Positions 54,279-64,000 of a stretch of 64,000 nucleotides of DNA are shown here, piece after piece. The notes below the pieces were generated by a model. It saw only the letters and a list, made by a program, of their open reading frames with translations. It made no database searches and was not told the origin of the DNA. This DNA comes from Pseudorhodoferax sp. Leaf267. GTDB taxonomy: Bacteria > Pseudomonadota > Gammaproteobacteria > Burkholderiales > Burkholderiaceae_C. Position numbers and translations under genes: made by a program. Every line of letters starts with the position of its first letter. Positions within the stretch are counted from its first letter, which is position 1. The stretch is taken from positions 536,830 through 600,829 of the forward strand of contig NZ_LMMV01000012.1 of assembly GCF_001422405.1 (NCBI RefSeq), in the 5' to 3' direction.

Positions 54279-56921
54279 GTGGCGCCGGCCGTGCGCGAGC
54301 GCTATGCCGACATCTTCGTCGGCACCAGCGAGATGGCGCAGCTGATGCGCGCCCACGACTGGGCCGCCACACCGCTGGGGCCGCCCGAGCACTGGCCCGA
54401 GGGCCTGAAGGTGGCCTTGCGCATCCTGCTGACTTCGCGCTTCGAGATGTGGCTGGGCTGGGGGCCGGACATCTGCTTCTTCTACAACGATGCCTACCGG
54501 CCCACGCTGGGCCGCAAGCACCCGCAGGGCCTGGGCCAGCCCTGCCACGTGCTGTGGGCCGAGATCTGGGACGACATCAAGGACCGCATGCAGACGGTCT
54601 ACCGCGACGGCCAGTCGACCTGGGACCGGGCGCTGCTGCTGATCCTGGAGCGCTCGGGCTACCGCGAGGAGACTTACCACACCTTTTCGTACAGCCCGCT
54701 GCTGGGCGACACCGGCCAGGTCGAGGGCTTGTTCTGTGCCGTGTCCGAAGAGACGGAACGCGTGCTCAGCGAGCGCCGCATGGCCGTGCTGAGCCGCCTG
54801 TCGGCCGGGCTGGCCGCCAGCGGCACGCGCGCGAGTGCCCTGCAGGCCATCGAGCATGGGCTGGCTGGCGCCGCGCACGACCTGCCGTTCGCCATGGTCT
54901 ACCTGTTCGATGCCCAGGGCCGGGCGCAGCTGGCCTGCAGCGTGGGCATCGCCGCCAGCCATGGCCTGGCCGACGCCGGGCACTGGGGCGCCGAACGCAT
55001 CTTGTCCGGCCTGGCCGAAGCCCATGTCGCGCTGGACCCGTCGGCCGATGCACCCACCGGCCCCTGGGCCATGGCGCCGCAGACGGCCATGGTGCGCGCC
55101 GTCGGCGGCCGCGGTGGCGTGCGGCCCAGTGGCTTCCTGGTGGCGGCGCTGAACCCGCACCGGCCCGGCGACGTACTGGCGCAGGACTTCGTGCGCCTGC
55201 TCGCCGGCCCCATCGGTGCCAGCCTGGACAACGCCGACGCCTACGAGGCCGAGCGCCAGCATGCCGAGTCGCTGGCCGAGGCGGTGCAGACGCGCACGGC
55301 CGAGCGTGACCGGCTCCATATGCTGTTCCGCCAGGCGCCCGGCTTCATGTGCGTGCTGCGCGGGCCGACCCACGTGTACGAGCTGTACAACGAGTCCTAC
55401 CAGCAGCTGGTGGGGCACCGCGTGCTGGCCGGCCAGTCGATCGAGCAGGCTTTGCCCGAGCTGGCGGGCCAGGGCTTTCTGGAGCTGCTGGACAAGGTGC
55501 GCCGCAGCGGCGCGCCCTTCGTCGGCCGCGGCGTGCGCGTCATGCTGGAGCGCCGGCCCGGCGCCGCGCTGGAAGAGCGCTTCGTCAACTTCGTCTACCA
55601 GCCGATCTTCGACGGCAGCGGCCATGTGGACGGCATCTTCGCCGAGGGCAACGACGTGACCGAGCAAGTGCGGGCCGAGCGCGCGCTCAAGGAGCTCAAC
55701 GGCCATCTGGAGATGCGCATCGCCGAGCGCACCGAGGAACTCGCCAGCACGCTGGACCGGCTGCGCGCCGAGTCGGCCGAGCGCGCGGCGGCCGAGGAGG
55801 CCCTGCGCCATGCGCAGAAGATGGAGGCCGTGGGCCAGCTCACCGGTGGCATCGCGCACGACTTCAACAACTTCCTGCAAGGCATCACCGGCGCGCTGGA
55901 CCTAATCCAGCGCCGCATCGCGCAGGGCCGCATCGACGAGGTCGGCCGCTTCCTGGGCGACGCCGGCAGCTCGGCCCGGCGCGCGGCCGCGCTGACGCAC
56001 CGCCTGCTGGCCTTCTCGCGGCGCCAACCCCTGGCCCCGCGCGGCCTGGACGTCAACGCGCTCGTGCTGTCGATGGAGGGGCTGATCCACCGCTCGATGG
56101 ACGAGCGGCTGCAACTGCGGCTGGACCTGGCACCCGACCTGTGGCCCACGCTGTGCGACCCCAACCAGCTCGAAAGCGCGGTACTGAACCTGTGCATCAA
56201 TGCGCGCGACGCCATGCCCGACGGCGGCGTGCTGACGGTTGCGACACGCAACCTGGCGGCCGATGGCGTGCACGATGGCGACTACGTGCAGATCTGCGTG
56301 CAGGACAACGGCCTGGGCATGGCGCCCGATGTGCTGGAGCGGGCCTTCGAGCCGTTTTTCACGACCAAGCCGCTGGGCCAGGGCACGGGGCTGGGGCTGT
56401 CCATGATCTACGGATTTGCGCGCCAGTCCGAGGGCTACGCCAGCATCGACAGCACGCCCGGGCAGGGCACGCGCGTGCAGCTGTGCCTGCCGCGCCACCT
56501 GGGTCCGGTGGGCCCGGCCCCTGCAGCGCCGGCACCCGCGCTGGCCCCTGGCGGCGGGCACACCGTGCTGGTGGTGGAGGACGAGGAGGTCGTGCGCCGC
56601 ATGGTGGTGGAGCTGCTGCAGGAACTGGGCTACCGCACGCTGCAGGCGGCCGATGGGCCGGCGGGCCTGGCCCTGCTGACGGGGCCTGAGACGATCGACC
56701 TGCTGGTGACCGACATCGGCCTGCCGGGACTGAACGGGCGCCAGGTGGCGGATGCGGCCCGGCTGCACCGGCCGGGGCTCAAGGTGCTGCTGATGACGGG
56801 TTATGCCGAGAGCGCGACGCGGGCCGATGGGGTGCTGGACAGCGGCATGGAGTTGCTGACCAAGCCCTTCGCCGTGGACGACCTGCTGGCGCAGGTGCAG
56901 CGCATGCTGCCGGCTGGCTGA
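54279..56921 (+). CDS. Soluble hybrid histidine kinase (PAS-GAF-PAS-HisKA-HATPase-REC)
   Basis: An 880-residue protein without membrane helices. PAS at about 15-155 (WAATPLGPPEHWPEGLK, FFYNDAYRPTLGRKHP), GAF at about 170-320, PAS at about 345-465 (FRQAPGFMCVLRGPTHVYELYN), coiled coil, HisKA with His527 (TGGIAHDFNNFL), HATPase (LCINARDAMPDGG; DNGLGMAPDV; GTGLGLSM), and a receiver near 765-880 (LLVTDIGLPGLNG). GTG 54279 is directly after the single-domain regulator. The first PAS type is common in light or redox sensing kinases, but no cofactor residue is obvious. Confidence 0.9.
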   Translation: MAPAVRERYADIFVGTSEMAQLMRAHDWAATPLGPPEHWPEGLKVALRILLTSRFEMWLGWGPDICFFYNDAYRPTLGRKHPQGLGQPCHVLWAEIWDDIKDRMQTVYRDGQSTWDRALLLILERSGYREETYHTFSYSPLLGDTGQVEGLFCAVSEETERVLSERRMAVLSRLSAGLAASGTRASALQAIEHGLAGAAHDLPFAMVYLFDAQGRAQLACSVGIAASHGLADAGHWGAERILSGLAEAHVALDPSADAPTGPWAMAPQTAMVRAVGGRGGVRPSGFLVAALNPHRPGDVLAQDFVRLLAGPIGASLDNADAYEAERQHAESLAEAVQTRTAERDRLHMLFRQAPGFMCVLRGPTHVYELYNESYQQLVGHRVLAGQSIEQALPELAGQGFLELLDKVRRSGAPFVGRGVRVMLERRPGAALEERFVNFVYQPIFDGSGHVDGIFAEGNDVTEQVRAERALKELNGHLEMRIAERTEELASTLDRLRAESAERAAAEEALRHAQKMEAVGQLTGGIAHDFNNFLQGITGALDLIQRRIAQGRIDEVGRFLGDAGSSARRAAALTHRLLAFSRRQPLAPRGLDVNALVLSMEGLIHRSMDERLQLRLDLAPDLWPTLCDPNQLESAVLNLCINARDAMPDGGVLTVATRNLAADGVHDGDYVQICVQDNGLGMAPDVLERAFEPFFTTKPLGQGTGLGLSMIYGFARQSEGYASIDSTPGQGTRVQLCLPRHLGPVGPAPAAPAPALAPGGGHTVLVVEDEEVVRRMVVELLQELGYRTLQAADGPAGLALLTGPETIDLLVTDIGLPGLNGRQVADAARLHRPGLKVLLMTGYAESATRADGVLDSGMELLTKPFAVDDLLAQVQRMLPAG

Positions 56922-56931
56922 ACGCACCGCG

Positions 56932-56948
56932 CGGGCCGTGGCGGCCCG
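56932..56948. terminator. Bidirectional hairpin terminator
   Basis: CGGGCCG and CGGCCCG are perfect 7-base arms around TGG in the 33-base gap between convergent genes. It probably ends both transcripts. Confidence 0.5.
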
Positions 56949-56954
56949 GCGGGC

Positions 56955-57245
56955 TCAGCGGATGTAGGAGAGGTGTTCGACGCTACCCATGGCCTGGTCG
57001 CGCAGCTGCGAAATGCGCGACCAGCTCACGCACATGCGTGCGTAGGCACGCACCATGTCGTCGCTGACTTCCTGCACCTTCAGGTCGGCGGCAAGGGGCT
57101 GCTGCGCCACGGTCTGGAACTCGCTCGTGGCACTCAGCCACTGGTCGGCCAGCTCACCGTAGCCGGAGTCCTGCAAGACGGTCTTGATGTCGTCGGGCCG
57201 GCTTTCTTCCATGCTGGCCAACGCGTGTGTTTGATTCAGGTCCAT
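56955..57245 (-). CDS. Small hypothetical protein, 96 residues
   Basis: Not recognised. Acidic and helical, with no membrane segment or signal (MDLNQTHALASMEESRPDD; DMVRAYARMCVSWSRISQLR). Met and Cys are sparse, and Gln/Ser are common in the middle. A GGAG site stands 9 bases above the ATG, supporting real translation. It is convergent with the hybrid kinase. No function can be assigned. Confidence 0.55.
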   Translation of the reverse strand: MDLNQTHALASMEESRPDDIKTVLQDSGYGELADQWLSATSEFQTVAQQPLAADLKVQEVSDDMVRAYARMCVSWSRISQLRDQAMGSVEHLSYIR

Positions 57246-57396
57246 GTTCGTGTGCTCCGTTGCGCCTCAGATTCAGGGCTGTGCCGGCCGCAGCCGTTCA
57301 CAACGCGAGCGAATCATCGATGCACAACGCACGCAGCAGTGTAGGAATGCGGCGCGTGCGGCTGTGCGCAGCATCCGGTTCCGTCCTACAGACGCG

Positions 57397-57780
57397 TCAT
57401 CCGAGCTGGAAGTGGGGGCGCACCGAAACCGGCACCTGTCGAAAGCGCAGGGCGACGGCGGCGTGGTAGCGGTGCAGGCCGTGGCGCAGCGTCAGGCGCG
57501 GCGCGCCGGCCTCCTGAGAGCACCACAGCGGCGCGAGCGGCTGCCCGGTGGCCATGGCGCGCAACGTGTCGACCATGCGCTGCTCGGCGAACGGCGCCGG
57601 CGCCATGCAGCCCGGCGGCAGGCCCACCTGGAAGATGCCGACGGTGGCGGTGGGCCATTGCGGTTCATGCGTGTGCGCGTAGCACAGTCGCCGCGGCATG
57701 AAGCGCAGCACGCCAGCGGCCTGCAGCCAGTCGTCGGGGATCTCGAAGCGGTACTGCGCGCCGGGATGGAAGAACATCAT
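57397..57780 (-). CDS. Hypothetical protein with ParB-like HGLHRY motif
   Basis: A 127-residue protein starting [19 protein letters not shown]. The end reads [24 protein letters not shown], close in pattern to the G-x-H-R-x-x-A-A stretch of ParB/Srx-like domains. The rest is unlike ParB. It may be co-transcribed with the 76-residue gene upstream (22-base gap). Function unknown. Confidence 0.55.
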   Translation of the reverse strand: MMFFHPGAQYRFEIPDDWLQAAGVLRFMPRRLCYAHTHEPQWPTATVGIFQVGLPPGCMAPAPFAEQRMVDTLRAMATGQPLAPLWCSQEAGAPRLTLRHGLHRYHAAVALRFRQVPVSVRPHFQLG

Positions 57781-57802
57781 GGCGGGGCCGCCTCGTCGTG
57801 GC

Positions 57803-58033
57803 CTATCCCGGCTTGACGGCCGTGTATTCCGAGAACAAGCCCTGTTCGGTGTGGCGCTGCATCCGGTCGAAGCCGGCCGTGCGCAACGCGGCGCGCACGC
57901 GCTCATGGTCGGGCGTGGTGTCGTCGAAGAAGCGGCGCAGGGTGCGCTGGTGCTCGGCCTCGTATGCGTCGTCGTCGGGTTGCGGCGTGAGGGGTGCCAG
58001 CACCTCGGCGCTGGCGGGGCGGGTCTCCTGCAT
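57803..58033 (-). CDS. Small hypothetical protein, 76 residues
   Basis: Not recognised. Polar and probably helical ([37 protein letters not shown]). ATG 58033 is 10 bases after the stop of the upstream kinase gene and 22 bases before the next gene, so the three could share a transcript. No signal peptide or membrane helix. Confidence 0.5.
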   Translation of the reverse strand: MQETRPASAEVLAPLTPQPDDDAYEAEHQRTLRRFFDDTTPDHERVRAALRTAGFDRMQRHTEQGLFSEYTAVKPG

Positions 58034-58043
58034 GCCGGCATTA

Positions 58044-60350
<2,307 letters not shown>

Positions 60351-60489
60351 GGGTGGACTCCATTGGGGCGGCCGGCAGCGTGCCGGCACGCGGGAATTAT
60401 CAGAACGCCGTCAGGGGCGATTGCGTCGCGAGTGTGTCGTTGTGCGCTAGCGGGCGCTGCGGTCGTGAACGGCTTCACGCCGAGGGGCG

Positions 60490-61260
60490 TCAGGCTGCCG
60501 CCGAAGGAGCTGCCTGGCCTGCAGCGGGCGGCACCATGCGCGGGGCGGTCAGCGTCATGAGGATGTCGGCGTACCAGGCCGAGTTCAGGCCCAGCGACTC
60601 GTCGAGCACCAGGTCGCGCCCGCCCATGTCCATGCGTGCCGAGTGGACGCCCAGCAGGCGCCAGGGCAGGGTCTTGCCCATGGATTCGTCGCGCCGCACG
60701 ACGCAGGCGCCGCTGGTGCCGCGGTGCGTGCGCCCGTCCGTCAGGAAGATGCCTTGCCCCTGGAAGCGCACCCCGAACGAGGATGCGATGACGGCATGCC
60801 GCACCACCGGCAGGTGGTGCGTGGTGTCGTGGAATCCGAGTGGAAAGCCGATGATCAGCAGCTTGCTGCCGACTTCGACGGCATCGAACGAGGCCTGCAG
60901 ATGCGCCGGCGTGAAGCAGCGCAGGTCCGCGCCGGCAGGCAGCAACGCGCGCGGGATTTCGATCGCCGCGACGTCGATGTCGCCGCCGGAATCGCCGCCC
61001 TGGCGCCATTGGCTCTTGCCGTCCTCGTAAAGCGCCAGCGTGATCTGCTCGGAGCGTGTCAGGTTCACGGCGTCCGTGTGCACCTCGATCGCGATATGCG
61101 TGGGGTGGTGCCCCGTGGGCGCGTCGATCACCACATGGCGGCTGGTCACGAAGAACAGCTGCGCGTCGCGCTCGAAGAAGAAGCCACTGGCGCCGGTCAG
61201 CAGGCGCCCGCCGTCGAAGGTGGTCACCCGCGCGGTCGTCAAGAGAATCGATTCGGCCAT
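60490..61260 (-). CDS. Trypsin-like (S1-fold) serine peptidase-like protein
   Basis: A 256-residue protein with an apparent catalytic triad in the order His (FFVTSRHVVID), Asp (DIDVAAIEIP) and Ser (RTHRGTSGACVV). No signal peptide, so it is probably cytoplasmic or exported another way. The C-terminus is Pro/Ala-rich. It could be an inactive or regulatory peptidase; GTSG instead of GDSG is seen in HtrA-like variants. Confidence 0.75.
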   Translation of the reverse strand: MAESILLTTARVTTFDGGRLLTGASGFFFERDAQLFFVTSRHVVIDAPTGHHPTHIAIEVHTDAVNLTRSEQITLALYEDGKSQWRQGGDSGGDIDVAAIEIPRALLPAGADLRCFTPAHLQASFDAVEVGSKLLIIGFPLGFHDTTHHLPVVRHAVIASSFGVRFQGQGIFLTDGRTHRGTSGACVVRRDESMGKTLPWRLLGVHSARMDMGGRDLVLDESLGLNSAWYADILMTLTAPRMVPPAAGQAAPSAAA

Positions 61261-61324
61261 GGGGTTCCCTGGTGATGTGCTGGAGCCCCACTGTAGGCGC
61301 CAGCGGGCCGGCAGACCGGATGGA

Positions 61325-62434
61325 TCAGGCCGGCGCGAGCGCGGGGGCCGGCTCGGCCAGCTGGAAGTTCATCGGCGCTTCGCCGCGGCGCGCGGCCTGC
61401 ACCACGCGGTGGATGAAGTCCAGCTTGCTGACGACGGGCGCGATCACGATGAAGGGGTAGCTGTCGTGCGAGCCCAGGCTGCGGTCCATCGCGTTGATGA
61501 ACTGCGAGACCGGCAGCCATTGCTCGATCACGGTCGCGCCGATCTGGCTGGCCTGCAGGTCGAGCGGCTGGGCCACCAGGCTCGGGCCCGAGGGAATGGC
61601 ATGGTCCAGATGCAGACCCCACGCGGCTGCGGTCTCCAGCCCGTCGACCATGTGCAGGTAGTGCGCCCAGGTTTCGGCCCAGTCCTCCCAGGGATGGGAG
61701 CTTGCGTAGACGCTGATGAAATTCTGCGGCCAGTCGGCCGGCGGGTTGGCGTAGTGGCGCTGTAGCGATTGCGCGTAGTCGATGGATTCATCGCCGAACA
61801 GTGCGCGGCATTCCTGGATCCAGTTCGTGCCGCGGATCAGGCGGTCCCAGTAGTAGTGGCCGATCTCGTGGCGGAAATGGCCCAACAACGTGCGGTAGGG
61901 CTCGTGCATGGACAAGCGGATCTGCTCGCGCCGCGCGTCGTCGGCCTCGGCGATGTTGAGCGTGATCACGCCCTCGTCATGGCCCGTGAGCACGCGCGCC
62001 TCGGTGCTGGTGTCTTCCAGGAATTCAAACGACAGGCCGTTGGCCGGGTCCTCCAGCTTGTTCGGCACCGGCAGGCCCAGTTCCAGCAGCGTGAAGAACA
62101 GCCGGCGCTTGGCCTGCTCCAACTGGCCCCAGTACAGCCGGTTCTCGGGCTTGCTCAGGGCGGGAATGGTGTGCGTGGTACGGCAGGAGACGCAATGCTG
62201 GTGCGCGCTGTCGACGGGCACGAGCCAATTGCACACCCCTTCCGCGGTGTTGATGCAGGGGCGGTAGGCCAGCCCATCGGAGCCGGCGCGATTCCAGATG
62301 CCTTCCGGTGTGACCTGGAACGCAACCATGGCGCGCTCCTCGGTCGAATAACCCAGCGTGCTCTTGCAGGCCTCGCAGCTCAGGTTTTCGAAAAAGACGC
62401 GGTTGCCGCAATTCGTGCAGTTGAAGAGTTTCAT
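61325..62434 (-). CDS. Putative zinc-binding metallopeptidase with N-terminal zinc ribbon
   Basis: A 369-residue protein. A short zinc ribbon opens it (CTNCGNRVFFENLSCEACKS), and another Cys pair follows (QHCVSC). The catalytic motif is LLGHFRHEIGHYYWDRLI (HExxH), with a downstream acidic region (HPWEDWAETWAHYLHM) that can supply the third ligand. This is the architecture of the 'putative zinc-binding metallopeptidase' family. ATG 62434 precedes the ribbon. Substrate unknown. Confidence 0.85.
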   Translation of the reverse strand: MKLFNCTNCGNRVFFENLSCEACKSTLGYSTEERAMVAFQVTPEGIWNRAGSDGLAYRPCINTAEGVCNWLVPVDSAHQHCVSCRTTHTIPALSKPENRLYWGQLEQAKRRLFFTLLELGLPVPNKLEDPANGLSFEFLEDTSTEARVLTGHDEGVITLNIAEADDARREQIRLSMHEPYRTLLGHFRHEIGHYYWDRLIRGTNWIQECRALFGDESIDYAQSLQRHYANPPADWPQNFISVYASSHPWEDWAETWAHYLHMVDGLETAAAWGLHLDHAIPSGPSLVAQPLDLQASQIGATVIEQWLPVSQFINAMDRSLGSHDSYPFIVIAPVVSKLDFIHRVVQAARRGEAPMNFQLAEPAPALAPA

Positions 62435-62793
62435 GGTGGCGATCGGGATGGGCGGGCTGCGCGCGCTGGCAGCCCCGGGATGTGAGGTGACGATTCTTCC
62501 TGCTGGCGCCCCGAGCGATGTCATGTAGTCGCCAGACTTGGCGTAGGCCATGGCGCGCACCTTGTGTTGGTCGCACCGTAGCAAAACATTGCATGGATAG
62601 GCCCGTATTGCACACAGATACAAGTTTGCACCATGGATGTGCCGAAAGGCATGCAGACATCGGGCCGCCGGTGTCGAGCTGGCTTACACACCCGAAGCCA
62701 TACCCATGGTTGAGCCGCCAAACGCTTGTTTAGTAAGGGAAAAGCTGGATGGCGCAGATCGTGCTTGGTGTTACGGATTCAAAGGAACCGGCC
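62435..62793. other. 359-base divergent intergenic region
   Basis: It lies between the leftward metallopeptidase and the rightward small exported-protein gene, so it should hold two promoters. It is AT-richer than the rest (for example ACATTGCATGGATAGGC and TTGTTTAGTAAGGGAAAAG). I found no RNA gene, riboswitch consensus or operator that I can name. Confidence 0.5.
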
Positions 62794-63177
62794 ATGCACA
62801 AAACATATCGTTCGACCCATGCCGCAGCTCTCGCGGGCTTGCTGCTCGCCGCAGCTTTCCTCTGCCAGGGCGCTCAGGCGTCCGTCATCTCTCTCGGTGG
62901 CGCGGAGCGCGATCCGATTCCCATGGGCCTGAACTACCAACCTCTGGCACAGCTGGAGGCCCTGCACGGCCAGTTCCAGCGTTCGGCCGCGCAGTGGACC
63001 ACGGTGCCGACCGCGTTTGTCCAGACGCCTTACGGCAACGCGGGCCGGTCCAACATCTGGACCAGCCAGGATCGCCAGACCACACCAGCGTGGACATCGA
63101 ACAGCACGGCGCTCCAGGTGCTCATGGGCCTGGCGCTGTGTGCGGTGGTCGTGCGCCGCCGACGCCACCGCATCTGA
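62794..63177 (+). CDS. Small exported protein with C-terminal anchor
   Basis: A 127-residue protein of unknown function. Signal peptide (AALAGLLLAAAFLCQGAQA), a polar Thr/Gln/Asn-rich middle, then a hydrophobic helix and a basic end (LMGLALCAVVVRRRRHRI). That tripartite end resembles protein-sorting tails, but no PEP or other sorting motif precedes the helix. ATG 62794 follows AAAGGA. Confidence 0.6.
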   Translation: MHKTYRSTHAAALAGLLLAAAFLCQGAQASVISLGGAERDPIPMGLNYQPLAQLEALHGQFQRSAAQWTTVPTAFVQTPYGNAGRSNIWTSQDRQTTPAWTSNSTALQVLMGLALCAVVVRRRRHRI

Positions 63178-63191
63178 TCCTGCCGGGCGCC

Positions 63192-64000
63192 TCAGTGCGC
63201 TGGATACACGCGGTTGCGGCCGTTCTTCTTGGCTTGGTACAGCGCAGCGTCCGCGGCCTTCAGTAGCGCATTGGGCGTGTCTGCAGGCCCGGGCATGCAG
63301 GCCGCCACCCCCAGGCTGACCGACACCTTGCCAAGCGCGGTGGCCACATGGGGAATGTTCTGGTCCACCACGGCACGCCGGGCGGCCTGCGCGAGCAGCA
63401 CCGCGCCGGCTGCATCGGTTCCTGGCAGCAGCAGCACCATCTCCTCGCCACCGTAGCGTGCGACCAGGTCGATCGGCCGTTGGGCCGTTGCACTGAGGGC
63501 CTCGGCGACGCGCTTGAGGCATTGGTCGCCCTCCACGTGGCCGTAGTGGTCGTTGTATTTCTTGAACTCGTCCACATCCACCATCACGACGGCAATGCAG
63601 CTGCGCTCGCGCTGCGCCTGTTTGAAATACTTGATCAGGCGTGAGTCGAAGTAGCGCCGGTTGGGCAGGCCGGTCAGTCCGTCGTACTGCGCCATGTGGG
63701 CCAGCCGCGCATTGGCCTGCGCCAGCGCGTCGCGCGTCGCGCGCAACCCGGATTCGGCCTTGAGGCGGCGGCGCATGGAGCGGTTGACGTAAAGCCCTGC
63801 CAGCCCGAGGACCAGGCACAGGAACAGCGCCCAGCCGGTCTGCAACATGGACGCTGTCCGCCAGCTGCGCAGCACCTCTTCCTTGCTGACGGCCACCGTC
63901 ACGAGGATCGGATAGTTGCGCGTGCGTTCGAAGCTGATCAGTCGCCACACGCCATCCAGCGTCGAACGTGCGTCCGCCGTGCCGGCCGGGGTGGCGTCGA
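63192..64000 (-). CDS. Diguanylate cyclase with extracytoplasmic sensor (5' truncated)
   Basis: The frame runs off the window end. The visible part starts in what looks like the end of a Cache-type periplasmic sensor (LDGVWRLISFERTRNYPILV). A membrane helix (LQTGWALFLCLVLGLAGLYV), a short coil and a GGDEF domain follow. The active loop is YGGEEMVLLLP, where Met replaces the usual Phe. Other cyclase motifs are present (DGLTGLPNRRYFD; MVDVDEFKKYNDHYGH). Activity is likely; an inhibitory RxxD site is not evident before the loop. Confidence 0.88.
   Translation of the reverse strand, partial: DATPAGTADARSTLDGVWRLISFERTRNYPILVTVAVSKEEVLRSWRTASMLQTGWALFLCLVLGLAGLYVNRSMRRRLKAESGLRATRDALAQANARLAHMAQYDGLTGLPNRRYFDSRLIKYFKQAQRERSCIAVVMVDVDEFKKYNDHYGHVEGDQCLKRVAEALSATAQRPIDLVARYGGEEMVLLLPGTDAAGAVLLAQAARRAVVDQNIPHVATALGKVSVSLGVAACMPGPADTPNALLKAADAALYQAKKNGRNRVYPAH

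Noticed and set aside
62435-62793. Possible c-di-GMP riboswitch above the small exported protein
   Set aside because: A purine-rich leader with CAAAGGAACCGG looked suggestive next to a GGDEF gene, but the conserved GEMM pairing and tetraloop elements are not present.

Overview
The window is GC-rich (roughly 70 percent), densely packed, and shows the gene families and start-codon use (ATG, many GTG, some TTG; frequent 4-bp stop/start overlaps) of a betaproteobacterium of the order Burkholderiales, most likely family Comamonadaceae. This rests on gene content and protein style only; I do not assign a species. It looks chromosomal. I see no rRNA, tRNA, CRISPR array, phage or insertion sequence. 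The only decayed genes are a vapBC-like toxin-antitoxin remnant.

Layout. (1) 1-1763: the 3' end of a hybrid histidine kinase and its LuxR-type response regulator. (2) 1876-10091: envelope-lipid genes. These are a GT39 mannosyl/aminoarabinosyl-transferase-like protein, a polyprenyl-phosphate GT2, a flippase-like protein, EptA and a PAP2 phosphatase, followed by a divergent PmrA/PmrB pair with a PmrA-box-like site between the two units. (3) 10117-17123: a phospholipase-D/cardiolipin-synthase protein, a CHASE2-GGDEF-EAL protein with a LysM-FecR partner, and a DUF6152/DUF6644-like pair. (4) 17126-21426: a second LuxR regulator and its kinase, in which an NCS1-type nucleobase permease, a Cys-rich knuckle, a histidine kinase and a receiver are fused. 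(5) 21544-40763: exonuclease III, then a large organic-nitrogen block. It holds aliphatic amidase AmiE with a MoxR ATPase and a VWA protein, a five-gene amide/urea ABC importer, formamidase FmdA, FmdB, a Na+/H+ antiporter, and a complete urtABCDE urea importer. (6) 40995-46496: a TPR nucleotidyl cyclase with altered substrate residues, a vanadium-haloperoxidase/PAP2-like protein, a large membrane protein with a soluble Rossmann-like tail, and the vapBC remnant. (7) 46722-53168: an HU-like protein with a lysine/alanine/proline tail, an AlaC-like aminotransferase, and a six-gene zinc-uptake operon ending in Zur. (8) 53289-64000: an outer-membrane barrel, a single-domain regulator and hybrid kinase, small unknowns, another hybrid kinase, a protease, a metallopeptidase, a small exported protein, and a truncated diguanylate cyclase.

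How the parts may work together. The strongest signal not explained by single genes is a shared operator. Three 16-bp palindromes of the form TACG-N8-CGTA (two heptamers separated by 2 bp, as for NarL-type regulators) lie upstream of amiE/fmdD, of fmdB plus the antiporter, and of urtA. Each is followed after exactly 23 bases by a -10-like hexamer. The window also encodes two LuxR/NarL-type regulators with paralogous kinases, one carrying a nucleobase-permease sensor. I infer a regulon in which a transporter-like kinase senses a nitrogenous compound and switches on uptake and hydrolysis of amides and urea. This is untested. Separately, the PmrAB/EptA/PAP2 unit probably modifies lipid A, and the Zur operon probably imports zinc.
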